Positions 22,401-32,999 of a stretch of 64,000 bases of DNA are shown here, piece by piece (position 1 is the first letter of the stretch; each line of letters opens with the position of its first letter). The notes under the pieces are model-generated. The model was not told the DNA's origin and did no database searches. It was given only the letters and a program-made list of their open reading frames with translations. Origin of the DNA: Tuctoria greenei (lineage: Eukaryota > Streptophyta > Magnoliopsida > Poales > Poaceae); NCBI GenBank assembly GCA_036927565.1, contig JAYESD010000002.1, positions 222,707,882 to 222,771,881 on the forward strand, in the 5' to 3' direction. The position numbers and the translations under genes were made by a program.

Positions 22401-24570
22401 ACACGAATGGAGGCCCCCACAGAACGTGAGCCAAGTGAGAAGCTTCCTTGGACTTGTTGGTTTCTACCGGCGCTTCGTGAAAGATTTCAGCACGATCGCT
22501 GCTCCAATCAATGAGCTGACCAAGAAAGACATACCATTCAAATGGGGAGAAGCACAACAAAATGCTTTTGAAGAATTAAAGAGGAAGCTCACAACATCCC
22601 CAGTCCTTGCACTTCCTGATTTCAACAAGACATTTGAAATTGAATGTGATGCAAGTGGAGTTGGGATTGGAGGCGTGCTGATGCAAGAAAAGAGACCAAT
22701 TGCATTCTTCAGTGAAAAGCTAAGTGGTCCAACTTTGAATTATTCAGTTTATGATAAAGAATTATATGCTCTCGTTCGGAGTTTGGAAACTTGGCAACAC
22801 TACCTTTATTCTAAAGAATTTATAATACATTCAGACCATGAATCATTGAAACATATTAAGGGACAACTAAAACTGAATAAACGACATGCTAAGTGGAGTG
22901 AATTTATTGAGTCCTTCCCTTATATTGTCAAATATAAGAAAGGTCAAGACAATATTGTAGCTGATGCTTTATCTCGACGTCATGCTTTGCTCACACAACT
23001 TGATGCTAAAATTCTTGGATTGGAAAGTATAAAGGAATTATATGCCACTGATTCGTACTTTGCTGAACCATATGCCAAGTGCCGTATTGGAAAAGGATGG
23101 GAAAAGTATCATGTGCATGATGGATTTTTATTTCGCACTAAAAAACTTTGTATTCCAGATTGCTCTGTTCGACTTTTACTCGTGCAGGAAGCTCATGCAG
23201 GTGGACTTATGGGCCATTTTGGAGCCAAGAAGACGGAGCAAGTGCTGGCCGACCATTTCTTTTGGCCAAAAATGCGACGAGATGTAGAGAGACATGTTCT
23301 TCGCTGCGTAAACTGTCACAAAGCTAAGTCTCGTCTGAACCCTCATGGTTTATATACTCCCCTTCCTATTCCTAATGCACCTTGGGAGGATATTTCAATG
23401 GATTTTGTTCTTGGGTTACCACGAACCAAAGGGGGAAGGGATTCAATTTTTGTTGTGGTTGATCGTTTCAGCAAAATGGCACATTTTATTCCTTGCCACA
23501 AGAGCGACGATGCTTCCCGTATTGCTGAATTATTTTTCAGGGAAATCGTGCGACTACATGGAATGCCACGTACCATTGTGTCGGATCGTGACACCAAGTT
23601 CTTGATCTACTTTTGGAAGACATTGTGGGGCAAACTTGGGACAAAACTGTTGTTCTCCACAACATGTCATCCGCAAACGGACGGCCAAACTGAAGTTGTG
23701 AATCGAACACTATCAATGTTGCTCCGAGCTGTCCTTAAGAAGAATCTGAAACTATGGGAAGAAAGCTTGCCACACGTTGAGTTTGCATACAATAGGGCAG
23801 TACACTCAACCACTAAATTTTGTCCATTTGAAATTGTATATGGATTCACACCCACTGCTCCCATAGATCTTTTGTCTCTACCCATGCAGGAACGTGTGAA
23901 CTTTGATGCAAGCAATAGGGCTCGGGCCAATATTGAAAAGATGACCAAGAAGTATGAGAAGCACGCTAACAAGGGTCGCAGGAAGGTGTTGTTCGAACCA
24001 GGGGACTTGGTTTGGGTGCACCTTCGAAAGGATCGTTTTCCAGAGCTGCGCAAGAACAAGTTGCAACCCCGGGCTGACGGACCATTCAAAGTTCTGCGCA
24101 AGATCAATGACAACGCTTATGAAATTGATCTGCCAAGTACTTATGGTGTAAGTACCAGTTTCAATGTGTCCGACCTCTCTCCATTCTTTGGATTGGAAGA
24201 GTCGAGGACGACTCTTTTTCAAGGGGGGGAGGATGATATGCCCACACCGACCATACCATCAAGTATACCGATTACATCAAGCAAGATGGAACAATCATCA
24301 AGTCAAGCTGCACCAGCTCATGTTGTCGATGGACCAATTACTCGTAGCCGAGCTAAACAGCTACAACAAGAGGTGCACGCGCTACTTTGTGAAATTCCAT
24401 TTATTAATGAGAATTATATACTTCCTAAATCGTACATGTTTCTATTACTCAGGTTCACCAAGGAGGCTGACAAGGACACGCCAAGACTGAACCAGAGAGG
24501 AGAACTACGTCGAACCAGTTCGGCCTGGCAGAACTGTCATGAAGAAACAGTCATATCTCTTGATTCATAG
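19471..24570 (+). CDS. gag-pol: intact gag-pol polyprotein of the young gypsy element
   Basis: The frame is open from about 19,420 (a GTG codon), but ATG at 19,471 in good context (AACATGG) is the likely start, giving about 1,699 residues. Positions below count from 19,420. The gag domain is at about 185-300. The CCHC knuckle is C442, C445, H450, C455. The protease Asp is D541 in VDNGS. RT has YFDD at 928-931, and RNase H has its first Asp at D1077. Integrase has HHCC (H1259, H1266, C1296, C1299) and DDE (D1328, D1389, E1425). A GPFKVLRKIN-type C-terminal domain is followed by about 111 residues encoded inside the 3' LTR, with GPITRSRAKQLQQEV. No stop, frameshift or missing catalytic residue is seen, so the protein set looks functional. 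Confidence 0.96.
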   Translation: MAGSDSSVHGGHHGDREPPVSRDEMRRMADSLMEAMGRLLDERLPTAGGRQACRDQEDRHREESGDENSGFSHEFNRFVHGPDGSGGGRHADFNNYHGGRRAHRRNADGRRVHFEDDEFEDQDHEEGSHDDENPFGQRGRFVRRHHRRSADFEEREYHRGRRPHDNPDNIARVKLSIPKFTGKENPDEFLEWVEQCDQIFRVHNLSAQRRVNLASVEFSGYALTWWNQVQENQRDLGRGYINTWEEMKQVMRRRFVPSSYQRDLRNWLQMLKQGKRSVDEYFKEMELLLVRAGIREDAESTMARFLGGLNEEISGFVEMFPYRTLQDLVDQAMRTEKKIQQESRGKSYGSYSISAPWRKQQSSTSYGGGRSQGAAARSSQSFVPSKMAASTASSPTTQQRPAASSAAHSNASGATSSSRSREIVCHKCHGRGHIAAQCPSKRTMLLNEKGEWESESDPEDAGQICDEEIEEEGNEIRPEEGEHNCFISLRVLSVTAEKEDNGQRHNLFHTRGIIKDKVCRIIVDNGSCNNIASQELVDRLGLKPRRHPSPYKMQWLNDCGALRVSHTVTVPFSVGKYNDHAECDVVPMQACQLLLGRPWLYDRDVQIFGRTNKLSFVYKGERISLLPLTPEEILKDDIRKKQRESEHHLRVSHKNSKEECPQPNQTPQLQGTHKLGKEGLVMMARKGDIKTLSETNAMFFVLMYKDTFLSTNALPSTLPSTLLNVLQEYEDVFPDEVPPGLPPKRGIEHQIDLVPGASLPNRAAYRTNPEETKEIQRQVEELMKKGYVQESLSPCAVPVLLVPKKDGSWRLCVDCRAINNITVRYRHPIPRLDDMLDELSGAKFFTKIDLRSGYHQIRMKEGDEWKTAFKTKFGLYEWLVMPFGLTNAPSTFMRLMNHVLRTFIGKFVVVYFDDILIYSKTLEEHVAHIQSVLVVLRKQKLYANLEKCTFCTDKVVFLGFVVSGQGVEVDVEKVKAIHEWRPPQNVSQVRSFLGLVGFYRRFVKDFSTIAAPINELTKKDIPFKWGEAQQNAFEELKRKLTTSPVLALPDFNKTFEIECDASGVGIGGVLMQEKRPIAFFSEKLSGPTLNYSVYDKELYALVRSLETWQHYLYSKEFIIHSDHESLKHIKGQLKLNKRHAKWSEFIESFPYIVKYKKGQDNIVADALSRRHALLTQLDAKILGLESIKELYATDSYFAEPYAKCRIGKGWEKYHVHDGFLFRTKKLCIPDCSVRLLLVQEAHAGGLMGHFGAKKTEQVLADHFFWPKMRRDVERHVLRCVNCHKAKSRLNPHGLYTPLPIPNAPWEDISMDFVLGLPRTKGGRDSIFVVVDRFSKMAHFIPCHKSDDASRIAELFFREIVRLHGMPRTIVSDRDTKFLIYFWKTLWGKLGTKLLFSTTCHPQTDGQTEVVNRTLSMLLRAVLKKNLKLWEESLPHVEFAYNRAVHSTTKFCPFEIVYGFTPTAPIDLLSLPMQERVNFDASNRARANIEKMTKKYEKHANKGRRKVLFEPGDLVWVHLRKDRFPELRKNKLQPRADGPFKVLRKINDNAYEIDLPSTYGVSTSFNVSDLSPFFGLEESRTTLFQGGEDDMPTPTIPSSIPITSSKMEQSSSQAAPAHVVDGPITRSRAKQLQQEVHALLCEIPFINENYILPKSYMFLLLRFTKEADKDTPRLNQRGELRRTSSAWQNCHEETVISLDS
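24221..24233 (+). promoter_or_regulatory. polypurine tract of the young gypsy element
   Basis: AAGGGGGGGAGGA lies directly before the 3' LTR. It is also translated, as QGGED, within the polyprotein. Confidence 0.85.
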
Positions 24571-25404
24571 AAGCTGTGAAGGTCCATGAGTACTTGTTGG
24601 AAAGGTGTTGAAGTCAACTTTCTAATTCCACTAAGTGCCAAGTGCTTTAGAGGTTCCAGCTTGGCAGCCGAGTGCTTTTGGTGCAGACTGTTCAGAAGAT
24701 CAACAGTCAGCCTGATATCCAAGTTTCCGTGAGAAACTGTATCACTCTACAATATTTCGTGAAGCATGCTACACATTGTGTGAAAGGTTATCAAATTATA
24801 TTTCCAACGCATCTGGTCCCATGTCTTTTGGATGTCTCTAGGTGGAGTTATGATTAAAACACTGAAGACCACCCAGAAGGCCAGAAGACATGCGGGAAAT
24901 TGATGACCACTGCATGAATGATCAAGCCAGTTGGCCTTCCACCTTCCCACGTGGATTTTTCAGTTCACATCTATTCTTAGACTAGTTGTTGGTATAAATA
25001 TCCCTCTTTTGTAAGCCAAGGGCAACTCTTTGATGAATTAAGATTATTCCAGTGAAATTTGCAGCCGAGCTGCTTGAGTGTCTTACTCAACCCTTGTTCT
25101 TCCTTGTTCTTCTTGAACTTGTGGGGAGATCTCTCTGAGATCCACTAATTCGTGCTCTGCGGGTTCCAGTACGGCTGCCCCGTCTTGTGTGGATTAGCTC
25201 CGGTTGTGGTTCTGCGGTCGTTCGGAGATCGAGTCGAAGTCTTCGCGGTTTCGGTGTCTCTCTCCCCGTCGCTTGGTCGCATCCAACCTTGGTCAGGTAT
25301 AAAGCTAGTTATCCGCGCTGTTTCTACAGCAAGTTATCTTTTTCTTGAACCTCCTGTCGTGAAGATCGGGCCACCCTTCGCCGAACCAAATTCGGTGCAT
25401 ATCA
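24234..25404 (+). repeat. 3' LTR of the young gypsy element (contains the end of gag-pol)
   Basis: 1,171 bp, ending CATATCA and followed by the target duplication CTTCC. Its first 337 bp are protein-coding in the gag-pol frame up to TAG at 24,568-24,570. Both copies keep the frame open because the LTRs are almost identical. Confidence 0.97.
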
Positions 25405-25990
25405 CTTCCTCTTGCACGTCATCAGCCAGAGAAGGACAGTCCGAGTGCCGCAGCTCATCTTCCTCTGCCATCGCGAATCACCAGCACCACAAGCCACACA
25501 CGCCTCGGTCGACACCCTAGCCTTCATGTCGGCCGCGACCACCGCAACGACACTTCAGGACACGGAGATAGGCTGCACGCCCGCTCACACTCGAAGTCCC
25601 TTGCTTCGACTTCTCCCCTGACGCCTCCTACTGCCGTGCGAGTCCCCGCGGATGACAACGTTGGTGCCGGACCAGAACTGCAGGCTGGCCCTCCGTATCA
25701 AAACTGCAGGTTGACCCTCGGTTGGATCTGCAGGCTGGCCGCCAGATCCGGGCTCCGTCGCCCTCCTCACAGCCACGCTGCCGAAGAGACCCCGCCGCCA
25801 CCATCCCGACAAGTCGCCTGGCGCGCGAGCAGCTCGCTCCAACGGTGGCGAGGTGTAGAGTGGCTGGGAAGAAACCGACGGCGGCTAGGGTTTCGGGGGC
25901 CTCCCGTGTCGCCCGTGAGGAGCAACACGGGGGCGTACAAAAGTCATCCTTGGAAAGATTCTAGCTACAAGATGTGGTCAATCGATTGAA
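25405..25990. other. GC-rich unassigned sequence, right half
   Basis: Direct continuation of 16,957-17,633 once the gypsy element is removed. It contains repeated CTGCAGGCTGGCC-like words (about 25,677-25,745) and a CGGCGGCTAGGGTTT stretch of the kind found near the 5' ends of grass genes. An open frame at 25,636-25,989 (+) has no recognisable domain. Confidence 0.4.
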
Positions 25991-27365
25991 GATTTTATTG
26001 TATTTCTTGCTCCAAACTAAAGGACAGATCAGTGGGCATTTGCTCGTGCAGTTCAAGTGTCATGAAGTGTTGTGGGATGAGATGCGACATCAATCGTTGA
26101 TGAAAACGGCTTTGAAACTCTCCAGTCCAGTGACATCAAGCTAGAGTGCTCCACTTCTTTTGTATCCCTTGTCTCCTAGCTAGCAAAGTAGCAATATGCA
26201 CTTTAAAAGCACCCCATTCTCATTTTCTCAAACATGAGCAAACCTTGGCCCACGTGGAGCTAATTGTACTTCAGCACTGCCGTTCGCCAGAAAACACCAA
26301 ATCCTGAGTGCTTCGGTAAAAAACTAAAAACAGTCTCCATCTGATCACTCAGTGTCAACATGGGAGAGTTGGTCAGTTGGTGCTTATGTCTACACCTCTC
26401 TTGACCAAAAATGCCATATAGCAATGCTTAACCTCGGTAAGTAATGCTTTTTTAGATAACGGAAAAATGTTTTTAGCCTTTGTGTGACTATACACAACAA
26501 AGACTATCACAAAAAATAATGAAAAAAAAAGAAAGATGACAACTAGTGCATGAGTATCCGTACTAAAAGTTCATGAGGAGTTGAGTTCTCTCATCACCAT
26601 TATCAATTTAGTCTCACATGGAATATTGATGATAGAGGAGCTCAACTCAAAAGGTGGAGGGAACCTCACTTATTATGTTACTCTTTTTGGTTGAGGTGGC
26701 TCAATGTTTTGACCGGAGCTCCAGGTTGGCCTGTTTGGATAATAGACCCATTATGACCAGGGCTGATGGTAGGGGCTCGCTGAAGTGATGAATCAGACCA
26801 CACTCAAATAAGTGATATGATCAGAAATATAGACTATATTGTGAGCCTCACATAGATATCGGGTCATCCGATGAGATCTTCTGTCGGATGAGATCTCCAA
26901 GGCCACATTGTTACCAGGCTGTTGAAATAGTGTTTACCCACATGTGAAGAGGAGTGGGGCCACCCGATGTGTAACAACTGAGATTGTTAGGTAGTCCCAT
27001 ATTGATTATTGATGTCAGGAGGGGCAAAGTCAAAATTGGAGGGAACCTCACCTATTAGACTAGTCTTTCGGGTTGAAGCGGCTCATGACCTGGGTAGTGG
27101 CTCCCTTGACATAAATATCTTAAAGTGTCAAGTAATAAAACACATTTTCCATTTGACTTAGAAAGTCAAATATTTCAGAACGAAGGGAGTAAGAGGTACT
27201 GAACTGAGGAAGCTTCATTGAATTTTGAATTGAACAAGTTTCGTTGGATCTTGAATTAAAAAGAATCGGTTGAGTTTTTCAGACTTTTGTAGCATGCACT
27301 CCAGAATTTCGTAAGATTTTGATTGATTAGGTTGTATCGCATCTGTGTCTATCTGAGGTACGTAG
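25991..27365. other. intergenic sequence with a diverged direct-repeat pair
   Basis: No gene seen. Two diverged direct repeats of about 100 bp (26,610-26,715 and 26,992-27,092; both contain GGAGGGAACCTCAC) lie about 380 bp apart, like a small TRIM-type element, but clean LTR ends were not found. A Stowaway-like end (AACGAAGGGAGTA) lies near 27,180-27,191. Confidence 0.4.
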
Positions 27366-27760
27366 TGTAGGGAAATACACGAGATGCTACTTGCTACAAC
27401 ACTATAAATTAACCGCGTAAAACATGATCAGTTGGATGTGGATGATCATAGATATAAGTGCGTAACCCAATAGCACCTCCACAGACATCCACACGTGCCT
27501 GCATTATTGGTGCAATATCCCATATTGTTATGACCCGTGAAACATGATCATCCACCCAACACATGCACCAACTTATTTCTACATCACAGTTTCACATGAT
27601 GGATAGAAGCTGGAGATCGGATCACATTTAGCATAATGTCAATCTATATCGTGTAGTTTCACTAAGAAATCACATACTCATTAATATACAAAATGACAAC
27701 ATCATGGAACATACCACTAAACATGCAGGTCTCAAATGTTGACATGATGTCATCGTCCTA

Positions 27761-30700
27761 TGTCACACCTGGTAATAAGAAGACAACCAGATGCTTTCCA
27801 CATGTATGCCAGGATCAGTTCCACTCATACATGTGTAGACGAAAGTGAAATACCAAATAAAATGCCATGTTCGAGTACATCACCTTATTACATAAATGAC
27901 CTTCCAGGTCTAAAATAAAAGTACACAAGCAGCGGAAAAACATAACAAGGGCTCCAAACACAGGCTTGTACGGGGGAGCGCCAGCCTAGAACATCTCTTC
28001 GGGATCTCCGTAGAAGTCCTGGTTCTCCACCTCGGTGTCTTCGTAGACTGGGGGGGGGGGAATATGCAACTAGCAAGTTTGAGTACCAACGGTACCCGCA
28101 AGTTGGTAAATTATGACATGTGTTTTTCATAACAAGGAAGGCAAATAATAGGTAAAGCACTAAAGTAGTTACAACCTATTCTTAACTGTTATTAAGCACC
28201 TACCTCTAGGTGAAATCCCAATATCCCAAAAATTAATCCAGGTAATACTAAACCCAAACCATCCATTTAGTAACCATGTGCTAATTATGAATTTGGTTTC
28301 CAAGCCGCTCGTGTCCGTGAGCACGGCTGTCTAGACAGTTTAGCAAAACTCTGTAGAGTGTGTATCCTTTACCCACAGTTCGTGATTTCGTCCCCTATTG
28401 CCAGGTGGACTAAGGTAAACCTCCCTGATGCCCGTGGTAGCTAACCACAAATACACACTTCCGTAGGTGTGTGGCCAAGAGATCACTACGAGGTGTTTCC
28501 GATAGTTCTCCCGACTTGCAATGGGTACTCTAAGGTTTCACCGCTCCAGCACCTGGAGTCTATTTTCCCTCCGCCAGGAGAAGCCCCCTCTTGAGCCATA
28601 CGGATCCCAAGGCAAAACCCATTCCCCACCCGTTCAATTACCTATGCTACATTGGGAGAGACCAACTTACTAAACCAAGTTGTCCCATATACAATCCCGT
28701 GGTGATACTAAAGGGCTTAGCAACTTCTTCCATAAACCGATCCTTAGAATCCGATAGGTGTCAAACCCCAAACCAAGGTCTTGTGCACGCATGCACCAAT
28801 CCATACAAAACCTCCTATCAGATTCCTATCTACTAAATTCCAATATTGTCATCAATTCATTAATCATAAAGCATCAAATGTAAACTTGTAGATAGATAGA
28901 TCATATTTCAATTAAGCATGGCTAAGCGTAACTAAATAATAGTAAAACACCCAAACCATGTTGACAAGGAATATTGTGGAAAAGTCTAAGATAACATAAC
29001 ATAGGTTTCATACTTTAATTTAGCATGCAACTAACTAAAACTTAACAAAAAGGGTGCAAGATGGTCAAGGAACTTGCCTCCAAATTGTGCCTCGGGGTCG
29101 TCGGGAAACTGTTGTTCTTGAAGGTTAAAGGTGGGTTCTGGCCCCGACTCTAATATACGATGATGTACGAAAAGTAACATACAATAAGAAAATAATAAAA
29201 TGCACATAATTCAAATAAACGCGAATTCCTACGCAAAAGTGATTTTAGGGTTGATTTTTATTATAGACATACATTTGTTGTTGAGAATTTAAAGTTAAAT
29301 GAAATTTATTTAGTAAAACATATTTTTATAAATTTTTATACCATTTTTATATTTATTAGAACCCTAAATTATTTTCTAGAAATTTTATCCTTCAAAATAA
29401 GCCTAAAATAGATTTATAATCAATAATATAAATTTTACAATTTTTACATTATTTTTACTAATTATTTCTATGTGCAAAACAATTTTTATGAACTAAATAT
29501 ACTTAAAAGTATTTTTATGACCATTTCAACATTTTAAATGAATTAATAAAAATAATACAGAAATGAAAATAAATAAAACATATTTAAATCAGTTTTTATA
29601 ATTATTTTATACAAATTAAGGACTTTTATTTAATTTCTAGAACTAACAGAGGCTTTTCTGTAAAAACAGAACTGTTCCAGAGGTTAAAAATAATTTTTAT
29701 TAAGTCTGGGGTTTATTCTACAATTTTCTAGAATTTATTTGCTATTTTATAATTCTCCAGGGGCTTTAAAACACTTTTTATTAATTTAACCAGTATTTTA
29801 CTAATTTTCGGAAAGTCCAGGGGCTAGTTTGACATTTCTAGGGGCTAGACTTGAATTCCAGAGAAACTCAGGGGGTAGCCCGCAAGTTTCCAGGGGCTTG
29901 GGCGCAAAACAGGCGACGGGAAAAATATTTGAATGTGGGCCGTTGATTTAAAATGGATGGCCCAGATTTAATGTACCGAAGGGGTACGAGGGTTCTAATC
30001 TTGGCCATTGAAACATAATGGACGACGGGCATTGAGCCACGTCGCCCCGATTAGGGTTGGGCGGCGGCGACGCGCGCGCGGCGGCTGGATCGCCGAAGAA
30101 GTCCAAGAACGCGCCACAGAGGCCAAGGGGTACATCCAAATAGCGCAAAACGAAGAGGGAAGCAAGGGGGTCTCACCGAGAGTTGTCGCGAGGCCGGAAA
30201 TTGGTCGGAGGTGGGTCGGCGACGGTGAACGGCGGCGGTGCTCCTCGGCGCCTGATGAATTTGGCGACGCAGAGGCAATATACCCCAACGAAGTTGTCCG
30301 GCAAACTCCTGGGGATGCGGCAAAGGTGTTAGGCAAGGTGGCGTGGACGGAGATTGAAAGAACCGACGGGAACGCGATCGCCAACACTGACCTCGACGGC
30401 GGCTAGGGTTTGAGTGTGTCGGGGTGAGGAAATTGAGGATGAATTGGCGGGTATTTATAGGGTTTCGGTGTGGAAACGGCCGACGCCATCATAGGGCACT
30501 AGCCGGTGCTTGATTGCGGAGAAACGGACGGCATTGAAAAGGGGGAATGGGGGCGGCGTCGTGCGCGTGCGTTACGGGAAGCGGCGCGGGCGCGATGAAG
30601 ACGGAGCCGACATGCGGGCCTGGCTGGTCAGCGGAAGGGAGGAGAGAGAGGGGCGCGGTTGAGGGCTGACGTGTGGGGCCGGGTGACAGAGAGAGAGGGA

Positions 30701-30989
30701 GGGGAGAGGAGGTGCGGGCCGGCGGGGAGAGGGAGTTGGGCCAGATTGGGGAATTCGGCCCAGGGGCGATTTTTCCTTTTTCTTTTTCTTTTCTGTTTTC
30801 TTTTTCTCCTCTTTTATGATATGAATTTTTAATCTGAATTTCTAGCAAATTTGTATTTTCAAAAATTCACACAAACAATCAATCATGATGCAACTTGCCT
30901 TATATAAATTTTATTTCCAAGAAAATGATTTTATCTCTTGAAAAATTCATTTTACAATTTTTTTCCTCTCTAAAATAGTGGGTGTTACA
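27761..30989 (-). repeat. solo LTR, 3,229 bp, of a long-LTR Ty3/gypsy family
   Basis: On the minus strand it starts TGTAACACC and ends GGTGTGACA, near-perfect inverted ends. It is flanked by the exact 5-bp duplication TCCTA (27,756-27,760 and 30,990-30,994). No internal region is present, so it is a solo LTR left by recombination between LTRs. It has an AT-rich central part, a GC-rich block at about 30,000-30,720 and a TATA box (minus, 30,460-30,451). LTRs of about 3 kb are typical of RIRE3/RIRE8/Tekay-type rice elements; family assignment is inference. Confidence 0.88.
30451..30460 (-). promoter_or_regulatory. TATA box in the solo LTR
   Basis: CTATAAATAC on the minus strand, about 530 bp inside the LTR start, followed downstream by GC-rich sequence with CTAGCCGCC (about 30,400). 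Confidence 0.6.
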
Positions 30990-31037
30990 TCCTATGACTA
31001 CCAATAAGATACACATCATCATAAGCCCCCACTCACA

Positions 31038-32391
31038 CTAATCAATCCAACATCCTATGCCCATTGATCCTGTGTGTGCATCATGCTTGGCTTGTGGAAG
31101 TGGCTTTGTCAATGGATCTACCATGTTCAGGTAAGTGTGCACTTTCCATATCTTCACAACACCTCGATCGATGATATCTCACATCAGTTGATGGTGTTGT
31201 AGTATGTGTTTAGACTTTTGGTGCGACCTTGACTCCTTTGCTTGCGTGATGCACCACTTTTATCACAATAGAGGTCAATTGGACTGGAGCATCTAGGTAC
31301 CACGCTAAATGAGAAATAAATTTTCTCATCCATACAGCTTCCTTTGCAGCTTCTAAGCTGCAATGTACTCGAGTTTTGTCGTTGAGTCTGCGACTATTTC
31401 TTGCATAGAACTCTTCCAGCTCACCGCCTCACCATTGAGGCAGAAGCCATATTTTGATTGTGATTTGCTATCATCTTTGTTAGTTTGAAAACTAGCATTA
31501 GTGTAAACATTTACAACGAGCTTCTCCAAACCTCCTTAGACTAGGAACATATCCTTTGTTCTTCGTAAGTACTTAACAATATTCTTTACTGCTACACAGT
31601 GAACATCACTTGGGTTTGATTGGTACCTACTCATAACACTTAGAGCGTACGAGACATTTGGGTGTGTACAAAACATGGCATACATGATATATCCAATAGC
31701 CGAAGCGTATGAGATTCTACTCATCCTTTTTTGCTCAACAAGCAATACAACACACTGACTCTTGCTCAAGGATATACCATGTGACATAAGTATGAATCCT
31801 TTTTGGAATCGTTTATGTTGAACCTGTTCAACACTTTGTCAATGTACATACTTTGATTTAATCTGTTTCAACGTTTATATCTATCTATAGATCTTTATGC
31901 CTAAAATGTTGTATGCCTCTCCAAGGTCTTTCATAGAGAAACTTTTTCTCAGTGAAGGCTGTGAATCCTCCATTAGTGAAATATTATTCCCGGTCAGTAG
32001 TATGTCATCCACAAACAATACCAAAAATATGAGTGCACTCCTATTGGCCTTCTTGTACACACATAGTTCTTCTTCATTTTTAAATAAGCCAAACAATTTA
32101 ACTACCTCATCAAAACGAGTCCCTATTTTGAAATGCTCGTTTTAGCTCATATATAGACTTGTTAGGTCTACATACTTTTCTAGCATATTGTTGGTCGACA
32201 AAACCTTCAGGTTGTGTCATGTACACATCCTCACTTAGGTTTCTGTTAAAGAAATTATTTTGATGCCCATTTTCCATATCTCATAACCATAGTATGCTAC
32301 AATTGCTAGAAGGATCCAGATGGACTTCAACATCGAGATAGACAAAAATATTTTATCATCATCAACACCTTGAATTTGACACAAATCTTTT
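31038..32391 (-). pseudogene. copia RT/RNase H remnant
   Basis: Readable minus-strand blocks include FVDDILLTGN (the RT active site), a MKDLGEAYNILGIKIY segment, SYASAIGYIMYAM and NPSDVHCVAVKNIVKYLRRTKD (RNase H), ending in VDPLTKPLPQAKHD and a stop at 31,040-31,038. Blocks are in different frames with stops between. It is closely related to the copia at 11.7-15.0 kb: the same RNase H stretch is where that copy was hit by the gypsy element. Confidence 0.85.
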
Positions 32392-32996
32392 TGTCGGCGT
32401 TTCGGAAGCCGACCTGTAAATTTGTATTGAATCACATTCGTCTTTGTATGTCTAGCCGCAAAGAACAAGAGATTAATCCTTGTTCGTGCAAAAAATGACA
32501 TACGTCCAGAGGGAGTCTATCCGCGATCTTTGTTAGCTCAAAAGGCGAGAGAGCAGATTACAAGCGAGCCTTGCTGGAGTATATGAACTCTAGAGAAGTA
32601 AGAACTTCTATGAATGTAATGCTTAAGCGTAAATGCACACTATCGTATGAAAAGAAAGGCACAAACGCAAGTGCATCAAAGGAAAAGGGTGCAAGAGCAC
32701 CAAAGGAAAAATGCATAAGGTAAATGTGTATAGTATCCGCGAATATAGAGTGAATTTGCCCCTCTCACGGAAGGCCTTGGGGTCCTTTTATAGGAGGGTG
32801 AGGCGGTCCTATCTATCCAACATTCCTTATAGTGGGGCCGTTTTTACAGTGTTCGTTCTATTCATCCAGTCTACCTGGGGAGCGGAAGCTTCAATCTTTG
32901 CTTCCTCTTGGTCTCCAAGGCATTGTCTTGTGGGTGAGGTTACCGTCCTTCTAACGATGGATGGCGAATGGTAGGCTTATCCTGCAGTGGGTCACA
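32392..32996 (+). repeat. gypsy LTR fragment (RIRE2/Dasheng-like start), 3' truncated
   Basis: It begins TGTCGGCGTTTCGG, a start seen in RIRE2-type rice LTRs, exactly where copia homology ends. A TTTTATAGG TATA-like box lies at 32,787-32,795. The right end merges into CACTA repeats near 33,000 without a clear LTR terminus or internal region. Family name is tentative. Confidence 0.5.
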
Positions 32997-32999
32997 TCG

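Larger units (their letters stand above)
17634..25404 (+). mobile_element. complete, very young Ty3/gypsy retrotransposon (CRM-like chromovirus, tentative)
   Basis: Two 1,171-bp LTRs (17,634-18,804; 24,234-25,404) begin TGATATG and end CATATCA, a perfect 7-bp terminal inverted repeat. They are flanked by the 5-bp duplication CTTCC (17,629-17,633; 25,405-25,409). An initiator-Met primer site follows the 5' LTR and a G-rich polypurine tract (24,221-24,233) precedes the 3' LTR. The LTRs differ at only two positions by my alignment (17,950/24,550 and 18,200/24,800). One uninterrupted gag-pol frame fills the interior and continues into the 3' LTR. That extension and the lack of an obvious chromodomain suggest the CRM branch of chromoviruses; the branch is inference. 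Confidence 0.97.
27366..32391 (-). mobile_element. second Ty1/copia element, truncated, minus strand
   Basis: The minus strand carries part of RT and RNase H (to stop codon 31,040-31,038), a polypurine-like GTGAGTGGGGGC, and then a 3' LTR of about 420 bp (31,021 down to 27,366, ending CCCTACA). A 3.2-kb solo LTR interrupts that LTR. The 5' part (gag, integrase, 5' LTR) is absent; sequence changes abruptly at 32,392 to another LTR. LTR limits are approximate. Confidence 0.75.
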
